From Byssovorax sp. (GTDB taxonomy: Bacteria; Myxococcota_A; Polyangia; Polyangiales; Polyangiaceae): a DNA stretch of 64,000 nucleotides. The notes beneath the pieces were generated by a model that was not told where the DNA came from, searched no databases, and worked only from the letters and a program-made list of their open reading frames with translations. The DNA is taken from contig JANYGI010000102.1 of NCBI GenBank assembly GCA_025362495.1, positions 62,001 to 126,000 of the forward strand. Reading direction: 5' to 3'. Shown here one piece after another: positions 25,336 through 33,488 of the stretch (positions are counted from its first letter, which is position 1; the number at the start of each line of letters is the position of its first letter). A program made the translations under genes and the position numbers.

Positions 25336-26250
25336 TCAGGGCTCGAACAGCATCTTGAGGCAGCAGCGCGGCTTCGCCTGCGCGAGCGGCAGCAACGCTT
25401 CGTCGGCCGTCACGAACGCGCCGACGGCGCCGACGCGTGAGCCCAGCGTGAACAGGCGGAGCGCGATCCGGAGCTCTTCGCCCGCGAAGCTCGGCTTGCG
25501 GTAGCCGACCTCGAGGAAGCGCGCGAGCACCGCCGGGCTCTTTCCCAGCGCCGCGAGCCGACGCACCACCGACTCCTCGAACATGCGCGGATAGATCAGC
25601 GAGTTCACGTGCTGGTTCGAATCGGTGTGGGCGACGCCGAACACCACGGGCTGCGGATCGACCGAGAAATCAGGCTCGATCGCCGCGGCGCCGTCGGGCA
25701 GCGCGAGGATCGCGGAGGGCGCGCGCCACGGCACGGCCTGGGCCGGGATGGGATCGACGCCGGGGAGGTCGAGGCGCGTGACCTTGCGATCGGCCGTCGG
25801 CGCGAAGAGTCGCGTGAGCACGTGCTCGGCGAAGACGCGACCGGCGATGACGAGCGGCGCGCCCTCGGGAGGACGAGGCCCGAACGTGCTGCCGTGGGGG
25901 GCTTCGAGCTGCGCCCACATGTTGACGATGATCTTGTCGACGCTGCCGTCCTTCAGCGCGTGCGCCATCTGGAACGCGCCGGTGACCGAGGCGGTGGTGT
26001 TGACGGAGAACGGGCCCGGCATCCCCTCCGCGACGAGGCGAGTCAAGATCGGGACGACGCCGCCGCGGCTCATCCCCTTCGCGGCCGGGTGCTGCGCGAG
26101 GAGCTTGCCCCAGATCACGGCGCCGAGAGCCGGCGAGAGGGCGCCGAGCATCATCCGGCCGTCCTGCGCGATGTCTTCGTAGCGAAAGGGGAGGGGCGCG
26201 GAGGCGCGCTGATCGGCGGGGAGATCCGGCAGGCTCGGGACGGTGATCAT
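25336..26250 (-). CDS. Double-hotdog thioesterase-like protein
   Basis: The 304-residue protein has a C-terminal hotdog signature, HTDSNQHVNSLIYPRMFEES, like that of 4-hydroxybenzoyl-CoA- and acyl-ACP-thioesterase-type enzymes (D..N.HVNN..Y). The first half has matching length and beta pattern, which suggests two hotdog domains in one chain. A thioester or related substrate is likely but unspecified. The start at 26250 (MITVPSLPDLPADQ) is chosen over an upstream frame that runs into a CACGTG repeat and codes for a His/Arg-rich shadow. It is convergent with moaE, with 19 bases between. Confidence 0.78.
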   Translation of the reverse strand: MITVPSLPDLPADQRASAPLPFRYEDIAQDGRMMLGALSPALGAVIWGKLLAQHPAAKGMSRGGVVPILTRLVAEGMPGPFSVNTTASVTGAFQMAHALKDGSVDKIIVNMWAQLEAPHGSTFGPRPPEGAPLVIAGRVFAEHVLTRLFAPTADRKVTRLDLPGVDPIPAQAVPWRAPSAILALPDGAAAIEPDFSVDPQPVVFGVAHTDSNQHVNSLIYPRMFEESVVRRLAALGKSPAVLARFLEVGYRKPSFAGEELRIALRLFTLGSRVGAVGAFVTADEALLPLAQAKPRCCLKMLFEP

Positions 26251-26289
26251 CGGCGGGCACAGTAGCGCCGGAACGAGCGCGGGGAAGGG

Positions 26290-26399
26290 CCGTCGTCTGC
26301 TGTCCGTCGTCCGCCGTCCGCCGTCTCCCGTCCTCGTCCGGCGTCTTCCGTCTTCGTCCCCGTGCACCTCCTCGTGCACGTGCACGTCCACGCTCTCAG
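26290..26399. repeat. Left arm of inverted repeat flanking the four-helix-bundle gene
   Basis: The arm is a degenerate CCGTCGTC-type tract followed by a CACGTG/GTGCAC tract. Its core 26311-26345 pairs with 26731-26765 at 31 of 35 bases, and its inner edge CACGCTCT (26389-26396) pairs exactly with 26686-26693. Together with the right arm it brackets the gene at 26464, as in a small mobile or hairpin-based element. Confidence 0.6.
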
Positions 26400-26463
26400 T
26401 CCGATTTCACCTCCCTTCTGTCCCCCGTCACTTTCCACGCAACCGCGCCCCTCCCGATGAGCC

Positions 26464-26679
26464 ATGTCGGTTCCGCTGAACATTGCAGAGGGAGTGGGGA
26501 AGCCGACCGCGCCGGATCGGGCGCGCTTTCACGGTATTGCGCGGGGATCGGCGATGGAGTGCGCGGCTCTGGTGGATGTGTGTCGGGTGGCAGGGTTCCT
26601 GGCGGAGGAAGAGGCGGGAGAGGCGAAGGCTTTGCTTGGGAGGATCGTGGCGATGCTCACGAGGATGTGTCGCGTCTGA
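26464..26679 (+). CDS. Four-helix-bundle (S23/IVR-type) protein, N-terminally truncated
   Basis: The 71-residue frame matches the back two thirds of the four helix bundle family, once known as 23S rRNA intervening-sequence proteins and related to the Avd accessory protein of diversity-generating retroelements. SVPLNIAEGVGKPTAPDRAR, FHGIARGSAMECAALVDV and LLGRIVAMLTRM are typical. Usual members start with about 45 more residues forming helix 1, and no frame upstream supplies them: a stop codon lies two codons before the ATG and there is no ribosome binding site. It is probably a decayed copy. Inverted repeats flank it. Confidence 0.6.
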   Translation: MSVPLNIAEGVGKPTAPDRARFHGIARGSAMECAALVDVCRVAGFLAEEEAGEAKALLGRIVAMLTRMCRV

Positions 26680-26685
26680 GAAGCC

Positions 26686-26770
26686 AGAGCGTGCACGTGC
26701 AGGTGCACGTGCACGTGGACGTGCACGTGAGACGACGGACGAGGACGGGAGACGACGGACGGGAGATAAA
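26686..26770. repeat. Right arm of inverted repeat flanking the four-helix-bundle gene
   Basis: This arm begins seven bases after the stop codon of the truncated gene. It holds six GTGCAC/CACGTG-type units and then a GACGACGGAC-rich tract; 26731-26765 is the inverted partner of 26311-26345 (31 of 35 bases). The CACGTG units make local palindromes. Confidence 0.6.
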
Positions 26771-26799
26771 GGACGATTTGGACAGGAGTATTCGTGGCG

Positions 26800-27131
26800 A
26801 TCGTCGGCCGAGGCGATCACCTCCTCGGCGGAAGCCGCGGTCGCGGCGCGAGTGATCCACAGGTCAAGGGTAGCGGCGTCGTTGCACGCCTCGATGCGAG
26901 CCAGGACCGCGTTGCTCACCGCGATCCCGCAGGCTGCGAGGAACGCCAGGATAGCTGCGACTTTGCCCCTGGCTTCACGGGAAGGAGCTCGCTCGGCAGG
27001 TACTCGAGGGCGACGATGGTCTCGTCATCGCGGCGATCGAGCAGATCGTTGAGGAGACCGCGGAGAATGTCCGGGTGGGTCGCGAAGATCCGCCGGAAGA
27101 CGAAGTCGTCCTTCAGATCGGCGAACGCCAC
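26800..27131 (-). pseudogene. Rpn-family PD-(D/E)XK nuclease/transposase remnant, core deleted
   Basis: Reading leftward, the start VAFADLKDDFVFRRIFATHP and LRGLLNDLLDRRDDETI match the N-terminus of Rpn recombination-promoting nuclease/putative transposase proteins. Then, in another frame, AILAFLAACGIAVSNAVLAR and the DAATLDLWITRAATAASAEE segment match their C-terminus. The central nuclease core with the catalytic D, E and K is missing, and the two pieces are out of frame. So this is a deletion relic, not a gene. A frame open to 27329 adds about 66 residues that do not look like the family. The ends are approximate. Confidence 0.65.
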
Positions 27132-27387
27132 GTCGAACGCCAGATCCCTCCCTTTGGAGGACCCGTTCCTCTGCCCGGAAGGCCGCCTCCACACTCCGGT
27201 GACGTGCTTCCGTTGCGCCGAACGCCGCCTCCACCGCCCAGGAGGCGCCATCCGGCTCCTCGGAATGGCACCTCCACCGTCCGGATTCGCGAATCCCGGC
27301 CGCGACTGCCGTCCTTTTCGCTTGCCCATCGCCTCCTGCCCGCGTGAACATCGTCCTCGCCTGGGGGCTCGTCAGGGAGGTTCATCA

Positions 27388-28068
27388 ATGACCATGATCA
27401 GCATCACCGAGTATCGCGCCCATGGCGCAATCATCCTGGAGCGCCTGGCCGGGACGACGATTCCTGTCGTGCTCAAGCCCCATGTCGTCGCGTTCACGAA
27501 GGCTCATGACGTCTACGAGGCGGCCGCCGTGGTCGCCGATACGGCGCGTGGGAAGCGCGATCTCGCGCTCGGCGCGGTCGGGGAGGCGGATGACACCTTC
27601 GATACCGGCGTCGACGTGCTCGCCGACAAGGTGGTGGGCGCCGGCCTCGGGGCGCGGAAGAACCCTTTCGCCGCCTACTCGAAGCACACTCCGAGCAAGC
27701 TGACCGAGCTGCCGTATGCCGAGGAGCCGAAGGCGATCCGCGCGCTCGGCGTCGCGCTCGGCAAGAAGAAGCCGCCGGCCGAGGTGGCCAAGGCGCTGGC
27801 GAAGAGCCTGAAGGACGCGACGGCTCTGGAGGTGGAGTTGAGCAAGCTCATCAAGCCACAAGCGGCCTATTCGAAGGCGCTGGGCGATCGGGACGCGCTG
27901 CTCCCGGCGTGGAACAAGGCGCTCGGCAAGCTGAAGAAGCACGCGAGCGCCGCCTGGGACGAGGATGTCGCGACCTACAAGTCGGTCTTTGCGCCGCCCG
28001 GGGCCATCCACGCCCCGAAGAAGGCGCGCGCGAAGAAGGCGCCGGCAACGCCCGTCACGCCCACCTGA
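27388..28068 (+). CDS. Hypothetical protein (226 residues), Lys/Ala-rich tail
   Basis: I do not recognise a family. The protein is helical, with regions such as KPHVVAFTKAHDVYEAAAVV and a middle section rich in Ala, Lys and Asp. It ends with a basic Lys/Ala/Pro tail that might contact nucleic acid. AGGGAGG seven bases before ATG 27388 fixes the start; the upstream frame to 26794 is antisense to the Rpn remnant. It converges with the cysteine desulfurase gene, only seven bases between stops. Confidence 0.78.
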   Translation: MTMISITEYRAHGAIILERLAGTTIPVVLKPHVVAFTKAHDVYEAAAVVADTARGKRDLALGAVGEADDTFDTGVDVLADKVVGAGLGARKNPFAAYSKHTPSKLTELPYAEEPKAIRALGVALGKKKPPAEVAKALAKSLKDATALEVELSKLIKPQAAYSKALGDRDALLPAWNKALGKLKKHASAAWDEDVATYKSVFAPPGAIHAPKKARAKKAPATPVTPT

Positions 28069-28075
28069 ATCGCGA

Positions 28076-29203
28076 TCAGCCCCGCGCCGCGGCGAGCAAC
28101 TGAGCCGCGGCGCTCTCGATCTCCTCTTCCGTCGTCAGCCGCCCCAGCGTCAACCGGATCGCCCCGAGCGCGTCTTTCGCGGCGATCCCCATCGCCGTGA
28201 GGGCGCGCGAGGGCGTCATCTCTCCGGCGTGACAGGCACTCCCGGTCGTGAACGCGATCCCGGGGACACGCGCCAGCAACGCATCTCCGCGCAGGCCGGG
28301 GAAGCGGCCATTCACCGTGTTGGGCAGCCGCGCCGCGCCCGCGCCGTGCACGACGAACCCGCCGGTGGCCAGCCGCTGCTCCAGCCGATCACGGAGGCTG
28401 CGTTGCCGCGCGCCCTCGTCGGCGACGTCCTCGCGCGCCATCGCGCAGGCTTCGCCGAGCGCGGCTATCCCGGCGACGTTCTCGGTGCCAGGCCGGATCC
28501 CGCGCTCGTGCCCCGCGCCGAGCAACAGCGGCCCGAGCGCGAGCCCACGCCTCGCAAACAGGGCTCCAACGCCCTTGGGCGCATAGAGCTTGTGCCCCGC
28601 GACGCTCAGCAGATCCACGCCGAGCGCGCGCACGTCGACGGCGATCTTGCCGACGGCCTGCGCGGCGTCGGCGTGGACGATCGCCCCGTGCTCCTTCGCG
28701 ATCCGCGCCACCTCGGCGATCGGCTGGATAACGCCGGTCTCGTTCTGCGCGAGGATCACGCTCAGGATCGTCGGCCCGTCGCTCGCCGCGCGCCACAGGG
28801 CCCGCTTCACGCCCTCGAGATCGATCAGGCCGTCGCGATCGACGTCGACCGTGATCACCGTCGCTCCGTGGCGGCCGAGCAACGCGGCGGGCTCGATCGT
28901 CGCGGGGTGCTCCACGGCGGACGTGATGATTCGCCGCGGCGACGACGCGGGCGCCCAGCCGCGCAGAGCCAGGTTGTTCGACTCGGTGCCGCTGCCGGTG
29001 AAGATGATCTCGTCGGCATCGCAGCCCAGGAGCGCGGCGACCTCGGTGCGCGCGGTGTCGACGAAGGCCCTCGCGCGCCGCCCGTGTACATGATCCGCGC
29101 TCGGGTTGCCGAACCCTTCGGCGAGGGCCCGCATCATCGCGTCGCGGACGCGCGGCAGGACGGGCGTGGACGCGTTGCAGTCGAGATAAACAGGATCGCT
29201 CAC
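28076..29203 (-). CDS. Cysteine desulfurase, NifS/IscS family
   Basis: This PLP-dependent enzyme takes sulfur from cysteine to supply iron-sulfur clusters, thiolated tRNA or cofactors. The 375-residue sequence shows YLDCNASTPVLP, the PLP Schiff-base lysine K205 in AGHKLYAPKG, RPGTENVAGI and the catalytic persulfide cysteine C324 in TTGSACHAGEMTPS. No scaffold genes such as iscU lie near, so it is probably a stand-alone desulfurase. It could supply sulfur to MoaD through a MoeB-like enzyme not seen here; that is inference. It is divergent from the PHP-domain gene, 109 bases away. Confidence 0.95.
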   Translation of the reverse strand: MSDPVYLDCNASTPVLPRVRDAMMRALAEGFGNPSADHVHGRRARAFVDTARTEVAALLGCDADEIIFTGSGTESNNLALRGWAPASSPRRIITSAVEHPATIEPAALLGRHGATVITVDVDRDGLIDLEGVKRALWRAASDGPTILSVILAQNETGVIQPIAEVARIAKEHGAIVHADAAQAVGKIAVDVRALGVDLLSVAGHKLYAPKGVGALFARRGLALGPLLLGAGHERGIRPGTENVAGIAALGEACAMAREDVADEGARQRSLRDRLEQRLATGGFVVHGAGAARLPNTVNGRFPGLRGDALLARVPGIAFTTGSACHAGEMTPSRALTAMGIAAKDALGAIRLTLGRLTTEEEIESAAAQLLAAARG

Positions 29204-29312
29204 GAGGGTCGTTTCCCCTTCATTTCCAGGTCTTCATAGCACGACTCGCCCGCGCCTCGACGCGTGGGGTGGTGTACGATCGTGCCCGTCCGGTCGTCCG
29301 ACGTCGCCACCC

Positions 29313-30575
29313 ATGAGCCAATCGAAGCCTTCTCGCCGCCGCCCCGCGCTCTGGATCGCCGCCGGATCCCTGGGGATCGCCTTCGCGGCCTGCGCGTGCT
29401 CGCCGATGACGGTGGGCCGCACGGTCGTCGACATGTCGATGAGCAGCGCCTACCGCGCCCCGGCGGTGCTGCCCGGCCTCGACGCATTGCCGCCCACGTC
29501 GCCGCCGGATCCGCCGCCCTACCAGCTCCTCGCGGGGGATCTGCACTGCCACGTCTCACCGCCCGATTCGTCTTCGGAGGCCACGCGCGGCGTCGCCGAG
29601 ACGGTGGCCCTCGCGCGATCGGAGCGGCTCGATTTCGTGATCCTCACGCCCCACGTCGGCGCGCGCTTCTTCGAGGACGACGGCGATCGGCGCTGGGTGC
29701 TCGACGCGCGCGAGACCCTGCGCGCGGCGCTCGCGCGCGAGGACACGAGCCGCACCGTGTTCATCCTCGGCATGGAGTACACCGATCATCGCTTCGGCCA
29801 CGTCGGGGCCTCGTTCGCCGATCTCGAACAGGTCTTCGCCGATGTCCCGACCGCGGTCGCGGCGGCGCATCCCGAGCGCTTCTTCGAGGCCTTCGCGGCG
29901 CGCGGCGGGCTGCTCGTCGTCAATCATCCGTTCGTGATCCCGCTCGACTCGATCATCGCGATGGCGCGCGCCGATCTCTCGTGGCGGCCCTTCACCGCGG
30001 CGGGGCCGTTCCCGCCGGAAATCCTCGCGCTCAACCGCCTCGCGCCCGCCTTCGAGGCTTACAACCTCATGGCGACGCACCTCCGCGATCGGCTGCTCCT
30101 CCGCGATCCCGATCACACCCTGCTCGCGACGCTGAGCCGGCTCGATCACGAGATCGTCGCGCAGCAGCGGCCGATGATGCCGGTCGGCGGGAGCGACTCG
30201 CACACGCATCACCTCCGCGCGACGACGTTCATTCTCGCGCGCGGTCGCGCCGAGGCCGACATCCACGAGGCGCTGCTCGCCGGCCGTGCGTGTGTTCGCG
30301 CGCCCGAGGCCTGCTCGTTCGAGGCGCGATCCCCCGGCGGCGCGTGGACCACCATCGGCGGCGCGGTCCGCGGTGAGGCCGTCGAGGTGCGCGCGGCCGG
30401 CGATGACATCGAGGTCTTCGTCGACGGCGTCCGCTTGCAGAAGCCCGCGAGCGGCGTCGCGACGCGGCTCGCGATCGACGCGACGAAATGCTCTGTTCTG
30501 CGGGCTCGCGTGGGCGAAGGGTACTCGGCGCCGATCTACGCCAACTGCGCTTTTGCTTCGCCGACGGTGCCCTGA
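29313..30575 (+). CDS. PHP-domain metal-dependent phosphoesterase-like lipoprotein
   Basis: The 420-residue protein carries a PHP-type metal site: DLHCHVSP near residue 75, TPHVGARF, VNHPF and a final SDSHTHH. The N-terminus has a hydrophobic stretch with Cys residues, so it is probably exported and possibly lipid-anchored (FAACACS). PHP enzymes hydrolyse phosphoesters or related bonds; the substrate is unknown. ATG 29313 is used. Its last 40 bases overlap, in antisense, the end of the DJ-1/PfpI gene, so the two stops cross. Confidence 0.85.
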   Translation: MSQSKPSRRRPALWIAAGSLGIAFAACACSPMTVGRTVVDMSMSSAYRAPAVLPGLDALPPTSPPDPPPYQLLAGDLHCHVSPPDSSSEATRGVAETVALARSERLDFVILTPHVGARFFEDDGDRRWVLDARETLRAALAREDTSRTVFILGMEYTDHRFGHVGASFADLEQVFADVPTAVAAAHPERFFEAFAARGGLLVVNHPFVIPLDSIIAMARADLSWRPFTAAGPFPPEILALNRLAPAFEAYNLMATHLRDRLLLRDPDHTLLATLSRLDHEIVAQQRPMMPVGGSDSHTHHLRATTFILARGRAEADIHEALLAGRACVRAPEACSFEARSPGGAWTTIGGAVRGEAVEVRAAGDDIEVFVDGVRLQKPASGVATRLAIDATKCSVLRARVGEGYSAPIYANCAFASPTVP

Positions 30576-31345
30576 TCGGCGATCGCGGGCGCGGCCTCGA
30601 GCAGCTCGCGGAACTTCCGCGCGAGGAGGTACGCGTCGCCGGGCCAGCGCGCCGAGAGGTAGCGACCGTCCTCGACCACCATGGCGGGGCGATCGTCTTT
30701 CTCGGTACCGCGCGCGACGAGCGTGCGCTTGCCGCGGACGAACTGCGCCGCGGGATCGCGCAGCGCCGCCTTGACCTCGGCCTCCACGTACGCGGGGTAG
30801 GTGCGGTAGTAGTCGCCGAGCTTCCACGCCGTGAGCAGGTACGCCGTGCGCTCCATGTAGCCGGGGAGGCACGTCGTCTTCGACCGGGCGATCACGCTCT
30901 CGCCGGTGGCCTCGTCCCTGGTGCGCGCGAGGACGAGCACGCCGTGGCAGATCGCGGCGACGGGCCGCGAGAGCTTCCAGAACGCGGCGACCTTGCGCTG
31001 GAGCGCGGCCGAGCCGAGGTACTGCCGCATGCCCGGCGCGTGGCCGCCCGCGAGATAGAGGCCGTCGAACGTCGCGGGATCGATCCCGTCCCAGGCCATC
31101 GGCGTGGCGAATTCCGGCGAGCGTTCGAGCTCGGCGTAGAAGGCCCTGGGCTCGGGATCGGCGCCGAGCTGGCCGAGGATCACACCTGTGAGCAGCTTCG
31201 GATCCGCCGCGGGGCGCGCGCCGCGCTCGGTGGCGATCACCACCTCGTGGCCGGCCCGCGTCAGCAGGCGCCATGGGACGGCGACCTCGGTCACGTCGAA
31301 ATCGTGATCGGGGAGCGGCATCAGGATCCGGCGCGCCGAGGCCAT
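30536..31345 (-). CDS. DJ-1/PfpI family protein
   Basis: The 269-residue product has the fold's typical GGHAPGMRQYL and AICHGVLVLA with nucleophile C133. Relatives include chaperones, glyoxalases and amidotransferase-like enzymes; this one is a large member with a C-terminal extension, function unspecified. ATG 31345 overlaps the stop of the upstream gene (TGATG), which indicates translational coupling. At the other end it crosses the PHP gene by 40 bases in antisense. Confidence 0.88.
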   Translation of the reverse strand: MASARRILMPLPDHDFDVTEVAVPWRLLTRAGHEVVIATERGARPAADPKLLTGVILGQLGADPEPRAFYAELERSPEFATPMAWDGIDPATFDGLYLAGGHAPGMRQYLGSAALQRKVAAFWKLSRPVAAICHGVLVLARTRDEATGESVIARSKTTCLPGYMERTAYLLTAWKLGDYYRTYPAYVEAEVKAALRDPAAQFVRGKRTLVARGTEKDDRPAMVVEDGRYLSARWPGDAYLLARKFRELLEAAPAIADQGTVGEAKAQLA

Positions 31346-32028
31346 CAGTCGTCGTCTTTCCCGGCGCCGGCGAAGCCTTCCTCGCGCTTGGCGAAGAGGG
31401 CGTTGAACGTCGTGAGCGATCCGTAGCAGCCCGTCACGTAGCTCTGGAGCTGCACCTTGTCGGCGTCGGAGAGGCCGGGGTGCGAGTTGACCTTCTGCTC
31501 GAGCAAGCGGAGCTTGTCGCGGATCATCACGATCTTGTGGAAGAGCGCGTCGAGCGGGATCCGCTTCTCCTGCGTGCCGACCTTGCCGGGCTTGAGGACC
31601 ATCTCGCCGCCCTCCCAGCGCCCGCCGATCTCCGCGTCGCCGATGCCGAGCTCGTCGACCAGCACCTCGCGCAGCACGCGCCTGAACTCGCCAATATCCA
31701 TGTCGATGTCGATCTCCTGGAGAAGAAGGGGGATCCGTCGCTGCGGGGGCGCTCCGGGGCGAAGCGGGTGACCGACCTGGCCCGGGGCAGACACCCGGCG
31801 AACGGGCGAGGGCGAGCTCGCTCCGCGTCCACGCGGCTCGCCCGCGACGCGAGCGGGCGGCGGAGGCGCGGCGCCCCCCTTCGGTCGGTAGCGCGAGCAG
31901 GTGGAGGCCGCCTTGACTGGAGGGGCGATCACTTGCAGGGCGCACTCGCCCACGCGCCCGAGGACGGCATCCGTGCGCACCCGGGTGTAGGCGCCGCAGC
32001 TGCCGCACCGGCCTTCGTACTCGCTCAC
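31345..32028 (-). CDS. Hypothetical protein with N-terminal Cys cluster
   Basis: The 227-residue protein begins with CGSCG and later Cys residues that resemble a zinc ribbon, then a Pro/Arg/Ala-rich stretch. A helical C-terminal domain (about 105-220) with KRIPLDALFHKIVMIRDKLR follows. I do not recognise a family; it might be a DNA- or RNA-related adaptor. It is translationally coupled to the DJ-1/PfpI gene and divergent from the thioredoxin-TPR gene, 59 bases away. Confidence 0.75.
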   Translation of the reverse strand: MSEYEGRCGSCGAYTRVRTDAVLGRVGECALQVIAPPVKAASTCSRYRPKGGAAPPPPARVAGEPRGRGASSPSPVRRVSAPGQVGHPLRPGAPPQRRIPLLLQEIDIDMDIGEFRRVLREVLVDELGIGDAEIGGRWEGGEMVLKPGKVGTQEKRIPLDALFHKIVMIRDKLRLLEQKVNSHPGLSDADKVQLQSYVTGCYGSLTTFNALFAKREEGFAGAGKDDD

Positions 32029-32087
32029 GGGGGAAACCTTAGCCGCGAAACGGGCGGCGGGGGAAGGGCGCGGACGCGGGATCGACT

Positions 32088-33488
32088 ATGCTCGCGCGCG
32101 TGACCCGTCGCCTCGTCCTGCTCGCTGCGCTCCTCGTTCCTGGCTGCGCAGAGGTCTCCACGCCGGCCGCGTCGTCGGTGCCCGCATCGAGCCCGCCCGC
32201 CGTCGCTGCTGCGGCGGTGCGTCCGCCGATCGTCTTCATCGAGGATGATCTGCCGGCCGCCACCGCGCGCGCGCGCGCCGAGGGCAAGGCGCTCTTCGTC
32301 GATACGTGGGCGCCGTGGTGCCACAGCTGCTTGAGCATGCAGGAGTACGTGCTCCGCGATCCGTCGCTGCGACCGCTCGCCGATCACGTCGTCTTCGCGG
32401 CGATCGACACCGATCAGCCGTCGAGCGCCGCCTTCCTCGAGAAGCACGCGGTCAAGGCGTGGCCGACGTTCTTCGTGCTCGATCCGGCGAAGGATCAGGT
32501 GCTCGGCTACTGGTCGGGCTCGGGATCGGTGGAAGAGATCCGCGACTTGATCGTCGAGAGCCTGGCGCTGCTCTCCGACAGCGCGCCGAAGGACGCGGCA
32601 GAGGCGGCGTTCGCGACGGCGCGGCGGGCGCATGCGGCCGGCGATCTCGCGGGCGCCGCGCGATCGTACGAGGCCGCCGTGACGGCGAGCGCCGCGGCGT
32701 GGCGGACGAGGAGCGCGGCGATCCTCGGCTGGATCCAGGCGCTCCACGGCGGCAAGGCGTGGGACGCGTGCGCGCGCGCGGGCACGGCGCACCTCGGCGA
32801 GATCACCGGCGCGGCGATGCCGGCGGACGCGTCGTCGTACGTGCTCGACTGCGCCGAGCACCTCCCGGAAGGCCCGGATCGCAAGGCCGCGCAGGCCGCG
32901 GCGATAGCTCGGCTGCGCGCCGTCACCACGCACCCGGGCGAGGGCTCGACCATCGACGATCGCGCCGACGCTCTGGGGACGTTCGCCGAGGGCCTCGAAG
33001 CGATGGGCGACGCCGCGGGCGCGAAGAAGGGCCAGGAAGATCGCCTCGCGCTGCTCGAGGCCGCCGCGCGCGCCGCGAAGACGCCCGACGAAGCGCACAC
33101 CTTCGATTATCTCCGCGCCAACACCTACGTCGCGCTCGGCCGCGCCGGCGAGGCGGTGCAGATGCTGGAGCAGCGCGAGCGCGAGCTGCCGACATCGTAC
33201 GAGCCGCCCGCGCGCCTCGCCGGCGTGCTCTTCAAGATCGGCAAGCTCCCCGAGGCCGAGGCCGCGATCGATCGCGCGATCGCGCGCGCGTACGGGCCGC
33301 GGCGGCTGCGCTACCTCAAGCTCCGCGCCGACATCCAGAAGAAGCGGGGCGACGCGGCGGGCGAGCTCGCGACGCTGCGCGACGAGGTGAAGGGCTACGC
33401 CGCGCTGCCGCCCGGCCAGGCGAGCCCCGAGGCGCTCGCCGACGCCCGCGCCCGCTTGGCGGAAGCGGAGACGCGCTCCGCGAAATGA
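32088..33488 (+). CDS. Thioredoxin-fold lipoprotein with TPR-like repeats
   Basis: The 466-residue precursor has a lipoprotein signal ending VPGC and an Ala/Pro/Ser linker. A thioredoxin-like domain follows, with WAPWCHSC (C78, C81) and a cis-proline region AWPTFFV. The C-terminal half is helical TPR-like pairs. It probably works in the periplasm or outer envelope as a disulfide reductase or sensor. Its stop overlaps the start of the next gene (ATGA at 33485-33488), so the two lipoproteins are made together. Confidence 0.85.
   Translation: MLARVTRRLVLLAALLVPGCAEVSTPAASSVPASSPPAVAAAAVRPPIVFIEDDLPAATARARAEGKALFVDTWAPWCHSCLSMQEYVLRDPSLRPLADHVVFAAIDTDQPSSAAFLEKHAVKAWPTFFVLDPAKDQVLGYWSGSGSVEEIRDLIVESLALLSDSAPKDAAEAAFATARRAHAAGDLAGAARSYEAAVTASAAAWRTRSAAILGWIQALHGGKAWDACARAGTAHLGEITGAAMPADASSYVLDCAEHLPEGPDRKAAQAAAIARLRAVTTHPGEGSTIDDRADALGTFAEGLEAMGDAAGAKKGQEDRLALLEAAARAAKTPDEAHTFDYLRANTYVALGRAGEAVQMLEQRERELPTSYEPPARLAGVLFKIGKLPEAEAAIDRAIARAYGPRRLRYLKLRADIQKKRGDAAGELATLRDEVKGYAALPPGQASPEALADARARLAEAETRSAK

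Noticed and set aside
26361-26727. CACGTG/GTGCAC tracts considered as a CRISPR-like array
   Set aside because: Units are short, contiguous and palindromic with no spacers; they fit inverted-repeat arms better.
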